Source: Clusia tigrina (taxonomy: Eukaryota; Arthropoda; Insecta; Diptera; Clusiidae). Taken from it: 64,000 nucleotides of DNA. The stretch is taken from contig OV050031.1 in NCBI GenBank assembly GCA_920105625.2, positions 81,229,995-81,293,994 on the forward strand, written 5' to 3'. This document shows, piece after piece, positions 51,101 through 63,750 of the stretch (position 1 is the first letter of the stretch; every line of letters begins with the position of its first letter). A program made the translations under genes and the position numbers. The notes beneath the pieces are model-generated. The model was given only the letters and a program-made list of their open reading frames with translations. It was not told the origin of the DNA and ran no database searches.

Positions 51101-51835
51101 AGACCCCCCAATCGACAACGGCAACTACTGAGACGCAGACTGAGGCAGATAGAGGTAGATATAGGCATAGAGAAGGCAGCAGACCCCCCAATCGACTGCG
51201 GCAGCGACTGAGACTCCTACAGAGATGCTGACAGAGGCTGCGGCGCCGACTGAGGCAGATAGGGGTAGATATAGGCATAGAGAAGGCAGCAGACCCCCCC
51301 TATCGACTGCGGCAGCGACTGAGACGCCTACTGAGTTTCTGACAGGGGCTGCAGCGCTTACTGAGGCAGATAGGGGTAGTTAAAGGCATAGAGAAGGCAG
51401 CAGACCCCCCAATCAACAGCGGCAGCAACTGAAACACACACAGAGACGCTAAAAGAGGCTGCGACGCCGACTGAGACGCCGACTGAGGCAGATAGGGGTA
51501 GATATAGGCATAGAGAAGGCAGCAGACCTCCCAATCGACTGCAGCAGCGACTGGGACATCTACAGAAACGCTGACAGGGGCTGCGACGCCAACTGGGGCA
51601 GATAGGGGTAGACATAGGCATAGAGAAGTCAGCAGACCCCCCAATCGACAGCGGCAGCGACTGAAACGCCTAAAGAGACGCTGACAGAGGCTGCGACGGC
51701 TGCCACGCCGACTGAGACGCCGACTGAGACGCCGACTGAGGCGGTAGATACTGGCATAGAGAAGGCAGCAGAGCCAGAGACGCCCACACATACGCTGACA
51801 GATGCGGCGACGCAGACTGTGAACCCGACTGAGGC
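48190..51835 (+). repeat. 3.6-kb block, second copy
   Basis: Partner of 43630-47160. Between the two blocks, 47250-47880 repeats 43030-43660 at offset 4217. The whole 43-52 kb region is therefore built from two rounds of the same material with different joins. Confidence 0.87.
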
Positions 51836-52939
51836 AGATAGGGGTATATATAGGCATAGAGAAGGCAGCAGACCCCTCAATCGACAGCGGAAACGACTGA
51901 GTCGCCTACAGAGACGCTAACAGAGGCTGCGACGACGACTGAGACGCCGACTGAGGCAGAGAGGGGTAGATATAGGTATAGAGAAGGCAGCAGACCCCTC
52001 AATCGACAGCGGAAACGACTGAGACGCCTACAGAAACGCTGACAGAGACTCCGACGCCGACTGAGACGCCGACTCAGGCAGATAGGGGTAGATATAGGCA
52101 CAGAGAATTCAGCAGACCCCCCAATCGACTGCAGCAGCGACTGAGACGTCTACAGAAACGCTGACAAGGGGCTGCGATGCCGACTGAGGCAGATAGGGGT
52201 AGATATAGGCATAGAGAAGTCAGCAGACCCCCCAATCGACAGCGGCATCGACTAAGACGACTACACAAACGCTGACAGAGGCTGCGATGCCAACTGCGGC
52301 GGATAGGGGTAAATATAGGCATAGAGAAGGCAGCAGACCCCTCAATCGACAGCGGCAATGACAGAGACGCCTACAGAGACTTTGACAGAGGCTGCGACGC
52401 CGACTGAAACGACGATTGACACGCCAACTGAGGTAGATATTGGTATATATAGGCATAGAGAAGGCAGCAGACCCCCCCGTCGACAGCGGCAGCGACTGAG
52501 ACACCCACAGAGACGCTGACAGAGGCTGCGACGCCGACTGAGACGCCGACTGAGGCAGAAAGGGGTAGATAAAGGCATAAAGAAGGCAGCAGACCCCCCA
52601 ATCGACTGCAGCAGCGACTGAGACACCTACAGAGACGCTGAAAGGGGCTGCGGCGCCGACTGAGGCAGATAGGGGTAGGTAAAGGCATAGAGAAGGCAGC
52701 AGACCCCCCAATAGACAGCGGCAACGACTAAGACGCCCCCATAGACGTTGACAGAGGCTGCGACGCCGACTGAGAGGCCGACTGATGCAGATAGGGGTAG
52801 ATATAGGCATAGAGAAGTCAGCAGACCCCCCAATCGACAGCGGCATCGACTAAGACGCCTACACAAACGCTGACAGAGGCTGCGATTCCAACTGAGGCGG
52901 ATAGGGGTAGATATAGGCATAGAGAAGGCATCAGACCCC

Positions 52940-53938
52940 TCAATCGACAGCGGCAACGACAGAGACGCCTACAGAGACTATGACAGAGGCTGCGACGCCG
53001 ACTGAAACGCCGATCGACACGCCGACTGATGCAGATAGGGGTATATTATGCATAGAGAAGGCAGCAGACCAACCCCATTCTACAGCCGCAGCGACTGAGA
53101 CGCTTACAGAGACTCTGACAGAGGTTGAGACGCCGACTGAGGCAGATAGGGGTAGATATAGGCACAGAGAAGGCAGCAGATCGCCCAATCGACAGCGGCA
53201 GCGACTGACACGCCTACAGAGACGCTGACAGAAGCTGCGACGCTGACTGAGACGCCGACTGAGGCAGATAGGGGTAGATGTAGGCATAGAGAAGGAAGCA
53301 GACCTGCCCAATCGACAGCGGCAGCGACTGAGAAGTCTACAGAGACGCCGATTGAGACGCCGACTGAAGTAGATAGGAGTAGATAAAGGCACAGAGAAAG
53401 CAGCAGACCCCCCAATAGACAGCGGCAGCGACTGAGACGCCTACAGAAACGCTGACAGAGGCCGCGACGCTGACTGAGGCAGATAGGGGTAGATATAGGC
53501 ATAGAGAAGGCAGCAGACCCCTCAATCGACAGCGGCAGCGATTGAGATACCTACAGACACGCTGACAGATGCTGCGACGCCGAGTGAGACGGCGACTCAG
53601 GCCGATAGGGGTAGATATATGAATAGAGAAGGCAGCAGACCCCCCAATCGACAGCGGCAGCGACTGAGAAGCCTACAGAAACACTGACAGGGGCTGCGAC
53701 GCCGACTGATGCAGATAGGGGTAGGTATAGGCATAGAGAAGGTAGCAGACCCCCCAATCGACAACGGCAACTACTGAGACGCAGACTGAGGCAGATAGAG
53801 GTAGATATAGGCATAGAGAAGGCAGCAGACCCCCCCCAATCGACTGCGGCAGCGACTGAGACTCCTACAGAGATGCTGACAGAGGCTGCGGCGCCGACTG
53901 AGGCAGATAGGGGTAGAGATAGGCATAGAGAAGGCAGA
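52940..53938 (+). repeat. 7222-bp-offset duplication, first copy
   Basis: Matches 60162-61160 at offset 7222 through many monomers, including ggtatattatgcatag (near 53041 and 60263). It continues at offset 7221 from 53948. Confidence 0.85.
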
Positions 53939-54280
53939 ATCCCCCCCTATCGACTGCGGCAGCGACTGAGACGCCTACTGAGTTTCTGACAGAGGCTGCA
54001 GCGCTTACTGAGGCAGATAGGGGTAGATAAAGGCATAGAGAAGGCAGCAGACCCCCCAATCAACAGCGGCAGCAACTGAAACACACACAGAGACGCTGAC
54101 AGAGGCTGCGACGCCGACTGAGGCAGACAGGGGTAGGTAAAGGCATAGAGAAGGCAGCAGACCTCCCAATCGACTGCAGCAGCGACTGGGACATCTACAG
54201 AAACGCTGACAGGAGCTGCCACGCCAACTGGGGCAGATAGGGGTAGACATAGGCATAGAGAAGTCAGCAGACCCCCAATC

Positions 54281-55440
54281 GACAGCGCCAGCGACTGAGA
54301 CGTCCACACAGACGCTGACAGAGGCTGCAACGCCGACTTAGGCAGATTGGGTTAGATATTGGCATAGAGAAGGCAGCAGACCCCCAATCGACAGCGGCAG
54401 CGACTGAGACACCTACAGAGACGCTGACAGAGGCTGCGACGGCTGCCACGCCGACTGAGACGCCGACTGAGGCGGTAGATACTGGCATAGAGAAGGCAGC
54501 AGAGCCAGAGACGCCCACACAGACGCTGACAGATGCGGCGACGCAGACTGTGAACCCGACTGAGGCAGATAGGGGTATATATAGGCATAGAGAAGGCAGC
54601 AGACCCCCCAGTCGACAGCGGCAGCGACTGAGACACCCACAGAGACGCTGACAGAGGCTGCGACGCCGACTGAGGCAGACAGGGGTAGGTAAAGGCATAG
54701 AGAAGGCAGCAGACCCCCCAATGGACAGCGGCAACGACTAAGACGCCCCCATAGACGTTGACAGAGGCTGCGACGCCGACTGAGAGGCCGACTGAAGTAG
54801 ATAGGGGTAGATATTGGCATAGAGAAGGAAGCAGACCCCCTAATCGACAGCGGCAGCGACTGAGACGCCTAAAGAGACGCTGACAGAGGCTGCGACGGCT
54901 GCCACGCCGACTGAGACGCCGACTGAGGCGGTAGATACTGGCATAGAGAAGGCAGCAGAGCCAGAGACGCCCACACACACGCTGACAGATGCGGCGACGC
55001 AGACTGTGAACCCGACTGAGGCAGATAGGGGTATATATAGGCATAGAGAAGGCAGCAGACCCCTCAATCGACAGCGGAAACGACTGAGTCGCCTACAGAG
55101 ACGCTGACAGAGGCTGCGACGACGACTGAGACGCCGACTGAGGCAGAGAGGGGTAGATATTGGTATAGAGAAGGCAGCAGACCCCTCAATCGACAGCGGA
55201 AACGACTGAGACGCCTACAGAAACCCTGACAGAGGCTCCGACGCCGACTGAGACGCCGACTGAGGCAGATAGGGGTAGATATAGGCATAGAGAAGTCAGC
55301 AGACCCCCCAATCGACAGCGGCATCGACTAAGACGCCTACACAAACGCTGACAGAGGCTGCGATTCCAACTGAGGCGGATAGGGGTAGATATAGGCATAG
55401 AGAAGTCAGCAGACCCACCAATCGACAGCGGCATCGACTG
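54281..55440 (+). repeat. 4750/4744-bp-offset duplication, first copy
   Basis: Matches 59031-60184. The offset is 4750 up to about 54616 and 4744 after it, because the second copy has gtcgacagcgactg where this one has gtcgacagcggcagcgactg, a 6-bp loss near 59366. It contains two divergent zone C monomers (54502 and 54958), which are 59252 and 59702 in the partner. Confidence 0.86.
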
Positions 55441-56539
55441 AGACGCCTACACAAACGCTGACAGAGGCTGCGATGCCGACTGAGGCGGATAGGGGTAGAT
55501 ATAGGCATAGAGAAGGCAGCAGACCCCTCAATCGACAGCGGAAACGACTGAGACGCCTACATAGACGCTAACAGAGGCTGCGACGCCGACTGAGACGCAG
55601 ACTGAGGCAGATAGGGGTAGATATAGGCATAGAGAAGGCCGCAGACCCCCCAGTTGACTGCAGCAGTGACTGAGACGTCTACAGAAACGCTGACAGGGGC
55701 TGCGACGCCGACTGAGACAGATAGGGGTAGATATAGGCATATAGAAGACAGCAGACCCCCCAATCGACAGCGCCAGCGACTGAGACGCCTACAGAGACTT
55801 TGGCAGAGGCTGCGACGCCGACTGAGACGCCGAATGAGGCAGAAAGGGGTAGATAAGGGCATAGAGAAAGCAGCAGACCCCCCAATCGACTGCAGCAGCG
55901 TCTGAGACGTCTACAGAAACGCTGACAGGGGCTGCGACGCCTACTGAGGCAAATAGGGGTAGATATAGGCATAGAGATGGCAGCAGACCCCTCAATTGAC
56001 AGCGGAAACGACTGAGACGCCTACATAGACACTGACAGAGGCTGCGACGCCGACTGAGACGCCGACTCAGGCAGATAGGGGTAGATATAGGCACAGAGAA
56101 TTCAGCAGACCCCCCAATCGACTGCAGCAGCGACTGAGACGTCTACAGAAACGCTGACAAGGGGCTGCGATGCCGACTGAGGCAGATAGGGGTAGATATA
56201 GGCATAGAGAAGTCAGCAGACCCCCAATCGACAGCGGCATCGACTAAGACGCCTACACAAACGCTGACAGAGGCTGCGATGCCAACTGCGGCGGATAGGG
56301 GTAGATATAGGCATAGAGAAGGCAGCAGACCCCTCAATCGACAGCGGCAACGACAGAGACGCCTACAGAAACTATGACAGAGGCTGCGACGCCGACTGAG
56401 ACGCCGACTGAGGCAGATAGGGGTAGATATAGGCATAAAGAAGGCAGCAGACCTCCCAATCGACTGCAGCAGCGACTGGGACATCTACAGAAACGCTGAC
56501 AGGAGCTGCGACGCCAACTGGGGCAGATAGGGGTAGACA

Positions 56540-57300
56540 TAGGCATAGAGAAGTCAGCAGACCCCCAATCGACAGCGGCATCGACTGAGACGCCTACAGA
56601 AACGCTGACAGAGGCTGCGATGCCCACTGAGGCGGATAGGGGTAGATATAGGCATACAGAAGGTAGCAGACCCCTCAATCGACAGCGGCAATGACAGAGA
56701 CGCCTACAGAGACTTTGACAGAGGCTGCGACGCCGACTGAAACGACGATTGACACGCCAACTGAGGTAGATATTGGTATATATAGGCATAGAGAAGGCAG
56801 CAGACCCCCCAGTCGACAGCGGCAGCGACTGAGACACCCACAGAGACGCTGACAGAGGCTGCGACGCCGACTGAGACGCCGACTGAGGCAGAAAGGGGTA
56901 GATAAGGGCATAAAGAAGGCAGCAGACCCCCAATCGACAGCGGCAACGACTTAGACGCATATAGAGACGCTGACAGAGGCTGCGACGCCGACTGAGACGC
57001 CGATTGATGCAGATAGGGGTAGATATATGCATAGAGAAGGCAGCAGACCCCCCAATCGACTGCAGCAGGGACTGAGACACCTACAGAGACGCTGAAAGGG
57101 GCTGCGGCGCCGACTGAAGCAGATAGGGGTAGGTAAAGGCATAGAGAAGACAGCAGACCCCCCAATGGACAGCGGCAACGACAAAGACGCCCCCATAGTC
57201 GCTGACAGAGGCTGCGACGCCGACTGAGAGGCCGACTGAAGTAGATAGGGGTAGATATTGGCATAGAGAAGGCAGCAGACCCCCCAATCGACAGCGGCAG
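56540..57300 (+). repeat. 4944-bp-offset duplication, first copy
   Basis: Matches 61484-62244 at offset about 4944 (checked near 56911 and 61855, 56951 and 61895, 57081 and 62025), including the shared private changes cgcatatagagacg and gcccccatagtcg. Confidence 0.82.
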
Positions 57301-59030
57301 CGACTGAGACGCTTAAAGATACGCTGACAGAGGCTGCGACGGCTGCCACGTGACTGAGACGCCGACTGAGGCGGTAGATACTGGCATAGAGAAGGCAGCA
57401 GAGCCAGAGACGCCCACACAGACGCTGACAGATGCGGCGACGCAGACTGTGAACCCGACTGAGGCAGATAGGGGTATATATAGGCATAGAGAAGGTAGCA
57501 GACCCCTCAATCGACAGCGGAAACGATTGAGACGCCTATAGAGACGCTGACAGAGGTTGCGACGACGACTGAGACGCCGACTGAGGCAGAGAGGGGTAGA
57601 TATAGGTATAGAGAAGGCAGCAGACCCCTCAATCGACTGCAGCAGCGACTGAGACGTCTACAGAAACGCTGACAAGGGGCTGCGATGCCGACTGAGGCAG
57701 ATAGGGGTAGACATAGGCATAGAGAAGTCAGCAGACCCCCCAATCAACAGCGGCATCGACTGAGACGCCTACAGAATCGCTGACAGAGGCTGCGATGCCG
57801 ACTGAGGCGGATAGGGGTAGATATAGGCATAGAGAAGGCAGCAGACCCCTCAATCGACAGCGGAAACGACTGAGACGCCTACAGAGACTTTGGCAGAGGC
57901 TGCGACGCCGACTGAGACGCCGAATGAGGCAGAAAGGGGTAGATAAGGGCATAGAGAAGGCAGCAGACCCCCCAATCGACTGCAGCAGCGACTGAGACGT
58001 CTACAGAAACGCTGACAAGGGGCTGCGATGCCGACTGAGGCAGATAGGGGTAGACATAGGCATAGAGAAGTCAGCAGACCCCCCAATCGACAGCGGCATC
58101 GACTGAGACGCCTACAGAATCGCTGACAGAGGCTGCGATTCCCACTGAGGCGGATAGGGGTAGATATAGGCATACAGAAGGCAGCAGACCCCTCAATCGA
58201 CAGCGGCAATGACAGAGACGCCTACAGAGACTTTGACAGAGGCTGCGACGCCGACTGAAACGACGATTGACACGCCAACTGAGGTAGATATTGGTATATA
58301 TAGGCATAGAGAAGGCAGCACACCCCCCCGTCGACAGCGGCAGCAACTGAGACACCCACAGAGACGCTGACAGAGGCTGCGACGCCGACTGAGACGACGA
58401 CTGAGGCAGAAAGGGGTAGATAAAGGCATAAAGAAGGCAGCAGACCCCCTAATCGACAGCGGCAACGTCTTAGACGCATACAGAGACGCTGACAGAGGCT
58501 GCGACGCCGACTGAGACGCCGATTGATGCAGATAGGGGTAGATATATGCATAGAGAAGGCAGCAGACCCCCCAATCGACTGCAGCAGCGACTGAGACACC
58601 TACAGAGACGCTGAAAGGGGCTGCGGCGCCGACTGAGGCAGATAGGGGTAGGTAAAGGCATAGAGAAGGCAGCAGACCCCCCAATGGACAGCGGCAACGA
58701 CTAAGACGCCCCCATAGACGTTGACAGAGGCTGCGACGCCGACTGAGAGGCCGACTGATGCAGATAGGGGTAGATATAGGCATAGAGAAGGCAGCAGACC
58801 CCCCAATCGCCTGCAGCAGCGACTGAGACGTCTACAGAAACGCTGACAAGTCCTGCGACGTCGACTGAAGCAGATAGGGGTAGATATTGGCATAGAGAAG
58901 GCAGCAGATCAACCCCATTCTACAGCCGCAGCGACTGAGACGCCTACAGAGGCACTGACAGAGGTTGAGACGCCGACTGAGGCAAATAGGGGTAGATATA
59001 GGCATAGAGAAGGCAGCAGACCCCCCAATC

Positions 59031-61160
59031 GACAGCGCCAGCGACTGAGACGCCCACACAGACGCTGACAGAGGCTGCAACGCCGACTTAGGCAGATTGG
59101 GTTAGATATTGGCATAGAGAAGGCAGCAGACCCCCAATCGACAACGGCAGCGACTGAGACACCTACAGAGACGCTGACAGAGGCTGCGACGGCTGCCACG
59201 CCGACTGAGACGCCGACTGAGGCGGTAGATACTGGCATAGAGAAGGCAGCAGAGCCAGAGACGCCCACACAGACGCTGACAGATGCGGCGACGCAGACTG
59301 TGAACCCGACTGAGGCAGATAGGGGTATATATAGGCATAGAGAAGGCAGCAGACCCCCCAGTCGACAGCGACTGAGACACCCACAGAGACGCTGACAGAG
59401 GCTGCGACGCCGACTGAGGCAGACAGGGGTAGGTAAAGGCATAGAGAAGGCAGCAGACCCCCCAATGGACAGCGGCAACGACTAAGACGCCCCCATAGAC
59501 GTTGACAGAGGCTGCGACGCCGACTGAGAGGCCGACTGAAGTAGATAGAGGTAGATATTGGCATAGAGAAGGAAGCAGACCCCCTAATCGACAGCGGCAG
59601 CGACTGAGACGCCTAAAGAGACGCTGACAGAGGCTGCGACGGCTTCCACGCCGACTGAGACGCCGACTGAGGCGGTAGATACTGGCATAGAGAAGGCAGC
59701 AGAGCCAGAGACGCCCACACAGACGCTGTCAGATGCGGCGACGCAGACTGTGAACCCGACTGAGGCAGATAGGGGTATATATAGGCATAGAGAAGGCAGC
59801 AGACCCCTCAATCGACAGCGGAAACGACTCAGTCGCCTACAGAGACGCTGACAGAGGCTGCGACGACGACTGAGACGCCGACTGAGGCAGAGAGGGGTAG
59901 ATATTGGTATAGAGAAGGCAGCAGACCCCTCAATCGACAGCGGAAACGACTGAGACGCCTACAGAAACGCTGACAGAAGCTCCGACGCCGACTGAGACGC
60001 CGACTGAGGCAGATAGGGGTAGATATAGGCATAGAGAAGTCAGCAGACCACCCAATCGACAGCGGCATCGACTAAGACGCCTACACAAACGCTGACAGAG
60101 GCTGCGATTCCAACTGAGGCGGATAGGGGTAGATATAGGCATAGAGAAGGCATCAGACCCCTCAATCGACAGCGGCAACGACAGAGACGCCTACAGAGAC
60201 TATGACAGAGGCTGCGACGCCGACTGAAACGCCGATCGACACGCCGACTGAAGCAGATAGGGGTATATTATGCATAGAGAAGGCAGCAGACCAACCCCAT
60301 TCTACAGCCGCAGCGACTGAGACGCTTACAGAGACGCTGACAGAGGTTGAGACGCCGACTGAGGCAGATAGGGGTAGATATAGGCACAGAGAAGGCAGCA
60401 GATCGCCCAATCGACAGCGGCAGCGACTGACACGCCTACAGAGACGCTGACAGAAGCTGCGACGCTGACTGAGACGCCGACTGAGGCAGATAGGGGTAGA
60501 TATAGGCATAGAGAAGGAAGCAGACCTCCCCAATCGACAGCGGCAGCGACTGAGACGTCTACAGAGACGCCGATTGAGACCCCGACTGAAGTAGATAGGA
60601 GTAGATAAAGGCACAGAGAAAGCAGCAGACCCCCCAATAGACAGCGGCAGCGACTGAGACGCCTACAGAAACGCTGACAGAGGCTGCGACGCTGACTGAG
60701 GCAGATAGGGGTAGATATAGGCATAGAGAAGGCAGCAGACCCCTCAATCGACAGCGGCAGCGATTGAGATACCTACAGACACGCTGACAGATGCTGGGAC
60801 GCCGAGTGAGACGGCGACTCAGGCCGATAGGGGTAGATATATGAATAGAGAAGGCAGCAGACCCCCCAATCGTCAGCGGCAGCGACTGAGAAGCCTACAG
60901 AAACACTGACAGGGGCTGCGACGCCGACTGATGCAGATAGGGGTAGGTATAGGCATAGAGAAGGTAGCAGACCCCCCAATCGACAACGGCAACTACTGAG
61001 ACGCAGACTGAGGCAGATAGAGGTAGATATAGGCATAGAGAAGGCAGCAGACCCCCCCAATCGACTGCGGCAGCGACTGAGACTCCTACAGAGATGCTGA
61101 CAGAGGCTGCGGCGCCGACTGAGGCAGATAGGGGTAGAGATAGGCATAGAGAAGGCAGCA
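59031..61160 (+). repeat. Permuted block: 54.3-55.4 kb type joined to 52.9-53.9 kb type
   Basis: The left part (59031-60184) copies 54281-55440 and the right part (60162-61160) copies 52940-53938. Here the order is reversed relative to 52.9-55.4 kb, with the join near 60.16-60.18 kb. That is the pattern expected if a unit of about 2.5 kb (52.94-55.44) had once been tandemly repeated and this is the junction from the end of one unit to the start of the next. Confidence 0.8.
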
Positions 61161-61483
61161 GACCCCCCTATCGACTGCGGCAGCGACTGAGACGCCTATT
61201 GAGTTTCTGACAGAGGCTGCAGCGCTTACTGAGGCAGATAGGGGTAGATAAAGGCATAGAGAAGGCAGCAGACCCCCCAATCAACAGCGGCAGCAACTGA
61301 AACACACACAGAGACGCTAACAGAGGCTGCGACGCCAACTGAGACGCCGACTGAGGCAGATAGGGGTAGATATCGGCATAGAGAAGGCAGCAGACCTCCC
61401 AATCGACTGCAGCAGCGACTGGGACATCTACAGAAACGCTGACAGGAGCTGCGACGCCAACTGGGGCAGATAGGGGTAGACAT

Positions 61484-62244
61484 AGGCATAGAGAAGTCAG
61501 CAGACCCCCAATCGACAGCGGCATCGACTGAGACGCCTACAGAAACGCTGACAGAGGCTGCGATGCCCACTGAGGCGGATAGGGGTAGATATAGGCATAC
61601 AGAAGGTAGCAGACCCCTCAATCGACAGCGGCAATGACAGAGACGCCTACAGAGACTTTGACAGAGGCTGCGACGCCGACTGAAACGACGATTGACACGC
61701 CAACTGAGGTAGATATTGGTATATATAGGCATAGAGAAGGCAGCAGACCCCCCCAGTCGACAGCGGCAGCGACTGAGACACCCACAGAGACGCTGACAGA
61801 GGCTGCGACGCCGACTGAGACGCCGACTGAGGCAGAAAGGGGTAGATAAGGGCATAAAGAAGGCAGCAGACCCCCAATCGACAGCGGCAACGACTTAGAC
61901 GCATATAGAGACGCTGACAGAGGCTGCGACGCCGACTGAGACGCCGATTGATGCAGATAGGGGTAGATATATGCATAGAGAAGGCAGCAGACCCCCCAAT
62001 CGACTGCAGCAGGGACTGAGACACCTACAGAGACGCTGAAAGGGGCTGCGGCGCCGACTGAAGCAGATAGGGGTAGGTAAAGGCATAGAGAAGGCAGCAG
62101 ACCCCCCAATGGACAGCGGCAACGACAAAGACGCCCCCATAGTCGCTGACAGAGGCTGCGACGCCGACTGAGAGGCCGACTGAAGTAGATAGGGGTAGAT
62201 ATTGGCATAGAGAAGGCAGCAGACCCCCCAATCGACAGCGCCAG
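61484..62244 (+). repeat. 4944-bp-offset duplication, second copy
   Basis: Partner of 56540-57300. After it the sequence follows a different source: 62442-62982 matches 55510-56050 at offset 6932. Confidence 0.82.
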
Positions 62245-62441
62245 CGACTGAGACGCCTACAGAGACGCTGACAGAGGCTGCGACGCCGACTGAGAAGCCG
62301 ACTGAGACAGAAAGGCGTAGATAAGGGCATAGAGAAGGCAGCAGACCCCCCAATCGACTGCAGCAGCGACTGAGACGTCTACAGAAACGCTGACAGGGGC
62401 TGCGACGCCGACTGAGGCAAATAGGGGTAGATATAGGCATA

Positions 62442-62982
62442 GAGAAGGCAGCAGACCCCTCAATCGACAGCGGAAACGACTGAGACGCCTACATAGACGC
62501 TAACAGAGGCTGCGACGCCGACTGAGACGCAGACTGAGGCAGATAGGGGTAGATATAGGCATAGAGAAGGCCGCAGACCCCCCAGTTGACTGCAGCAGTG
62601 ACTGAGACGTCTACAGAAACGCTGACAGGGGCTGAGACGCCGACTGAGGCAGATAGGGGTAGATATAGGCATATAGAAGGCAGCAGACCCCCCAATCGAC
62701 AGCGCCAGCGACTGAGACGCCTACAGAGACTTTGGCAGATGCTGCGACGCCGACTGAGACGCCGAATGAGGCAGAAAGGGGTAGATAAGGGCATAGAGAA
62801 GGCAGCAGACCCCCCAATCGACTGCAGCAGCGTCTGAGACGTCTACAGAAATGCTGACAGGGGCTGCGACGCCTACTGAGGCAAATAGGGGTAGATATAG
62901 GCATAGAGATGGCAGCAGACCCCTCAATTGACAGCGGAAACGACTGAGACGCCTACATAGACACTGACAGAGGCTGCGACGC
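62442..62982 (+). repeat. 6932-bp-offset duplication, second copy
   Basis: Matches 55510-56050 (the first copy) at offset 6932 over about five monomers, including shared private changes such as cccccagttgactgcagcag (55649 and 62581) and agactttggcag (55795 and 62727). The unit between the two copies is thus about 6.9 kb. Confidence 0.82.
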
Positions 62983-63518
62983 CGACTGAGACGCAGACTG
63001 AGGCAGATAGGGGTAGATATAGGCATAGAGAAGGCAGCAGACCCCCCAGTCGACTGCAGCAGTGACTGAGACGTCGACAGAATCGCTGACAGGGGCTGCG
63101 ACCCCGACTGAGGCAGATAGGGGTAGATATAGGCATATAGAAGGCAGCAGACCCCCCAATCGACAGCGCCAGCGACTGAGACGCCTACAGAGACGCTGAG
63201 AGAGGCTGCGATGCCGACTGAGGCGGATAGGGGTAGATATAGGGATAGAGAAGGCAGCAGAACCCTCAATCGATAGCGACAAAGACAGAGACGCCTACAG
63301 AGACTTTGACAGTGGCTGCGACGCCGACTGAAACGCCGATTGACACGCCAACTGAGGCAGATAGGGGTATATATAGGCATAAAGAAGGCAGCAGACCCCC
63401 CCAATCGACAGCGGCAGCGACTGAGACGCCCACAGTGACGCTGACAGAGGCTGCGAGGCCGACTGAGACGCCCACTGAGGCAGATAGGGGTAGATATAGG
63501 CATAGAGAAGGCAGCAGA

Positions 63519-63640
63519 CCCCCCAATCGACAGCGCCAGCGACTGAGACGCCTACAGAGACGCTGACAGAGGCTGCGACGCCGACTGAGACGTCGACTGA
63601 GGCAGATAGGGGTAGATATAGGCATAGAGAAGGCAGCAGA
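63519..63640 (+). repeat. Reference monomer, 122-bp form (two 12-mers)
   Basis: This is a clean example of the long monomer, counted from the first C of one C-run to the base before the next. It has C6, then aatcgacagcg, the 12-mer-like middle, two tandem 12-mers (the second reads gacgtcgactga), the segment ataggggtagatatagg, and the closing catagagaaggcagcaga. The extra 12-mer is the whole length difference from the 110-bp form. Parsed in phase, cagcgactgaga, cgcctacagaga, cgctgacagagg, a half unit ctgcga and cgccgactgagg follow one another. About 54 bp of the monomer is therefore itself a decayed 12-mer array (9-10 of 12 positions match the 12-mer core). Confidence 0.95.
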
Positions 63641-63750
63641 CCCCCCAATCGACTGCAGCAGCGACTGAGACGTCTACAGAAACGTTGACAGGGGCTGAGA
63701 CGCCGACTGAGGCAGATAGGGGTAGATATAGGCATAGAGAAGGTAGCAGA
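63641..63750 (+). repeat. Reference monomer, 110-bp form (ctgcag subtype)
   Basis: This is a clean short monomer with one 12-mer. It belongs to a recurrent subtype with linked variants: atcgactgcagcag instead of atcgacagcggcag, gacgtctac instead of gacgcctac, agaaacg instead of agagacg, and caggggctg instead of cagaggctg. The same linked set occurs all along the window (for example near 3660, 10680, 28310 and 43230). Subtypes therefore descend as units rather than by independent mutation. The ctgcag hexamer is a PstI site found mainly in this subtype. Confidence 0.93.
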
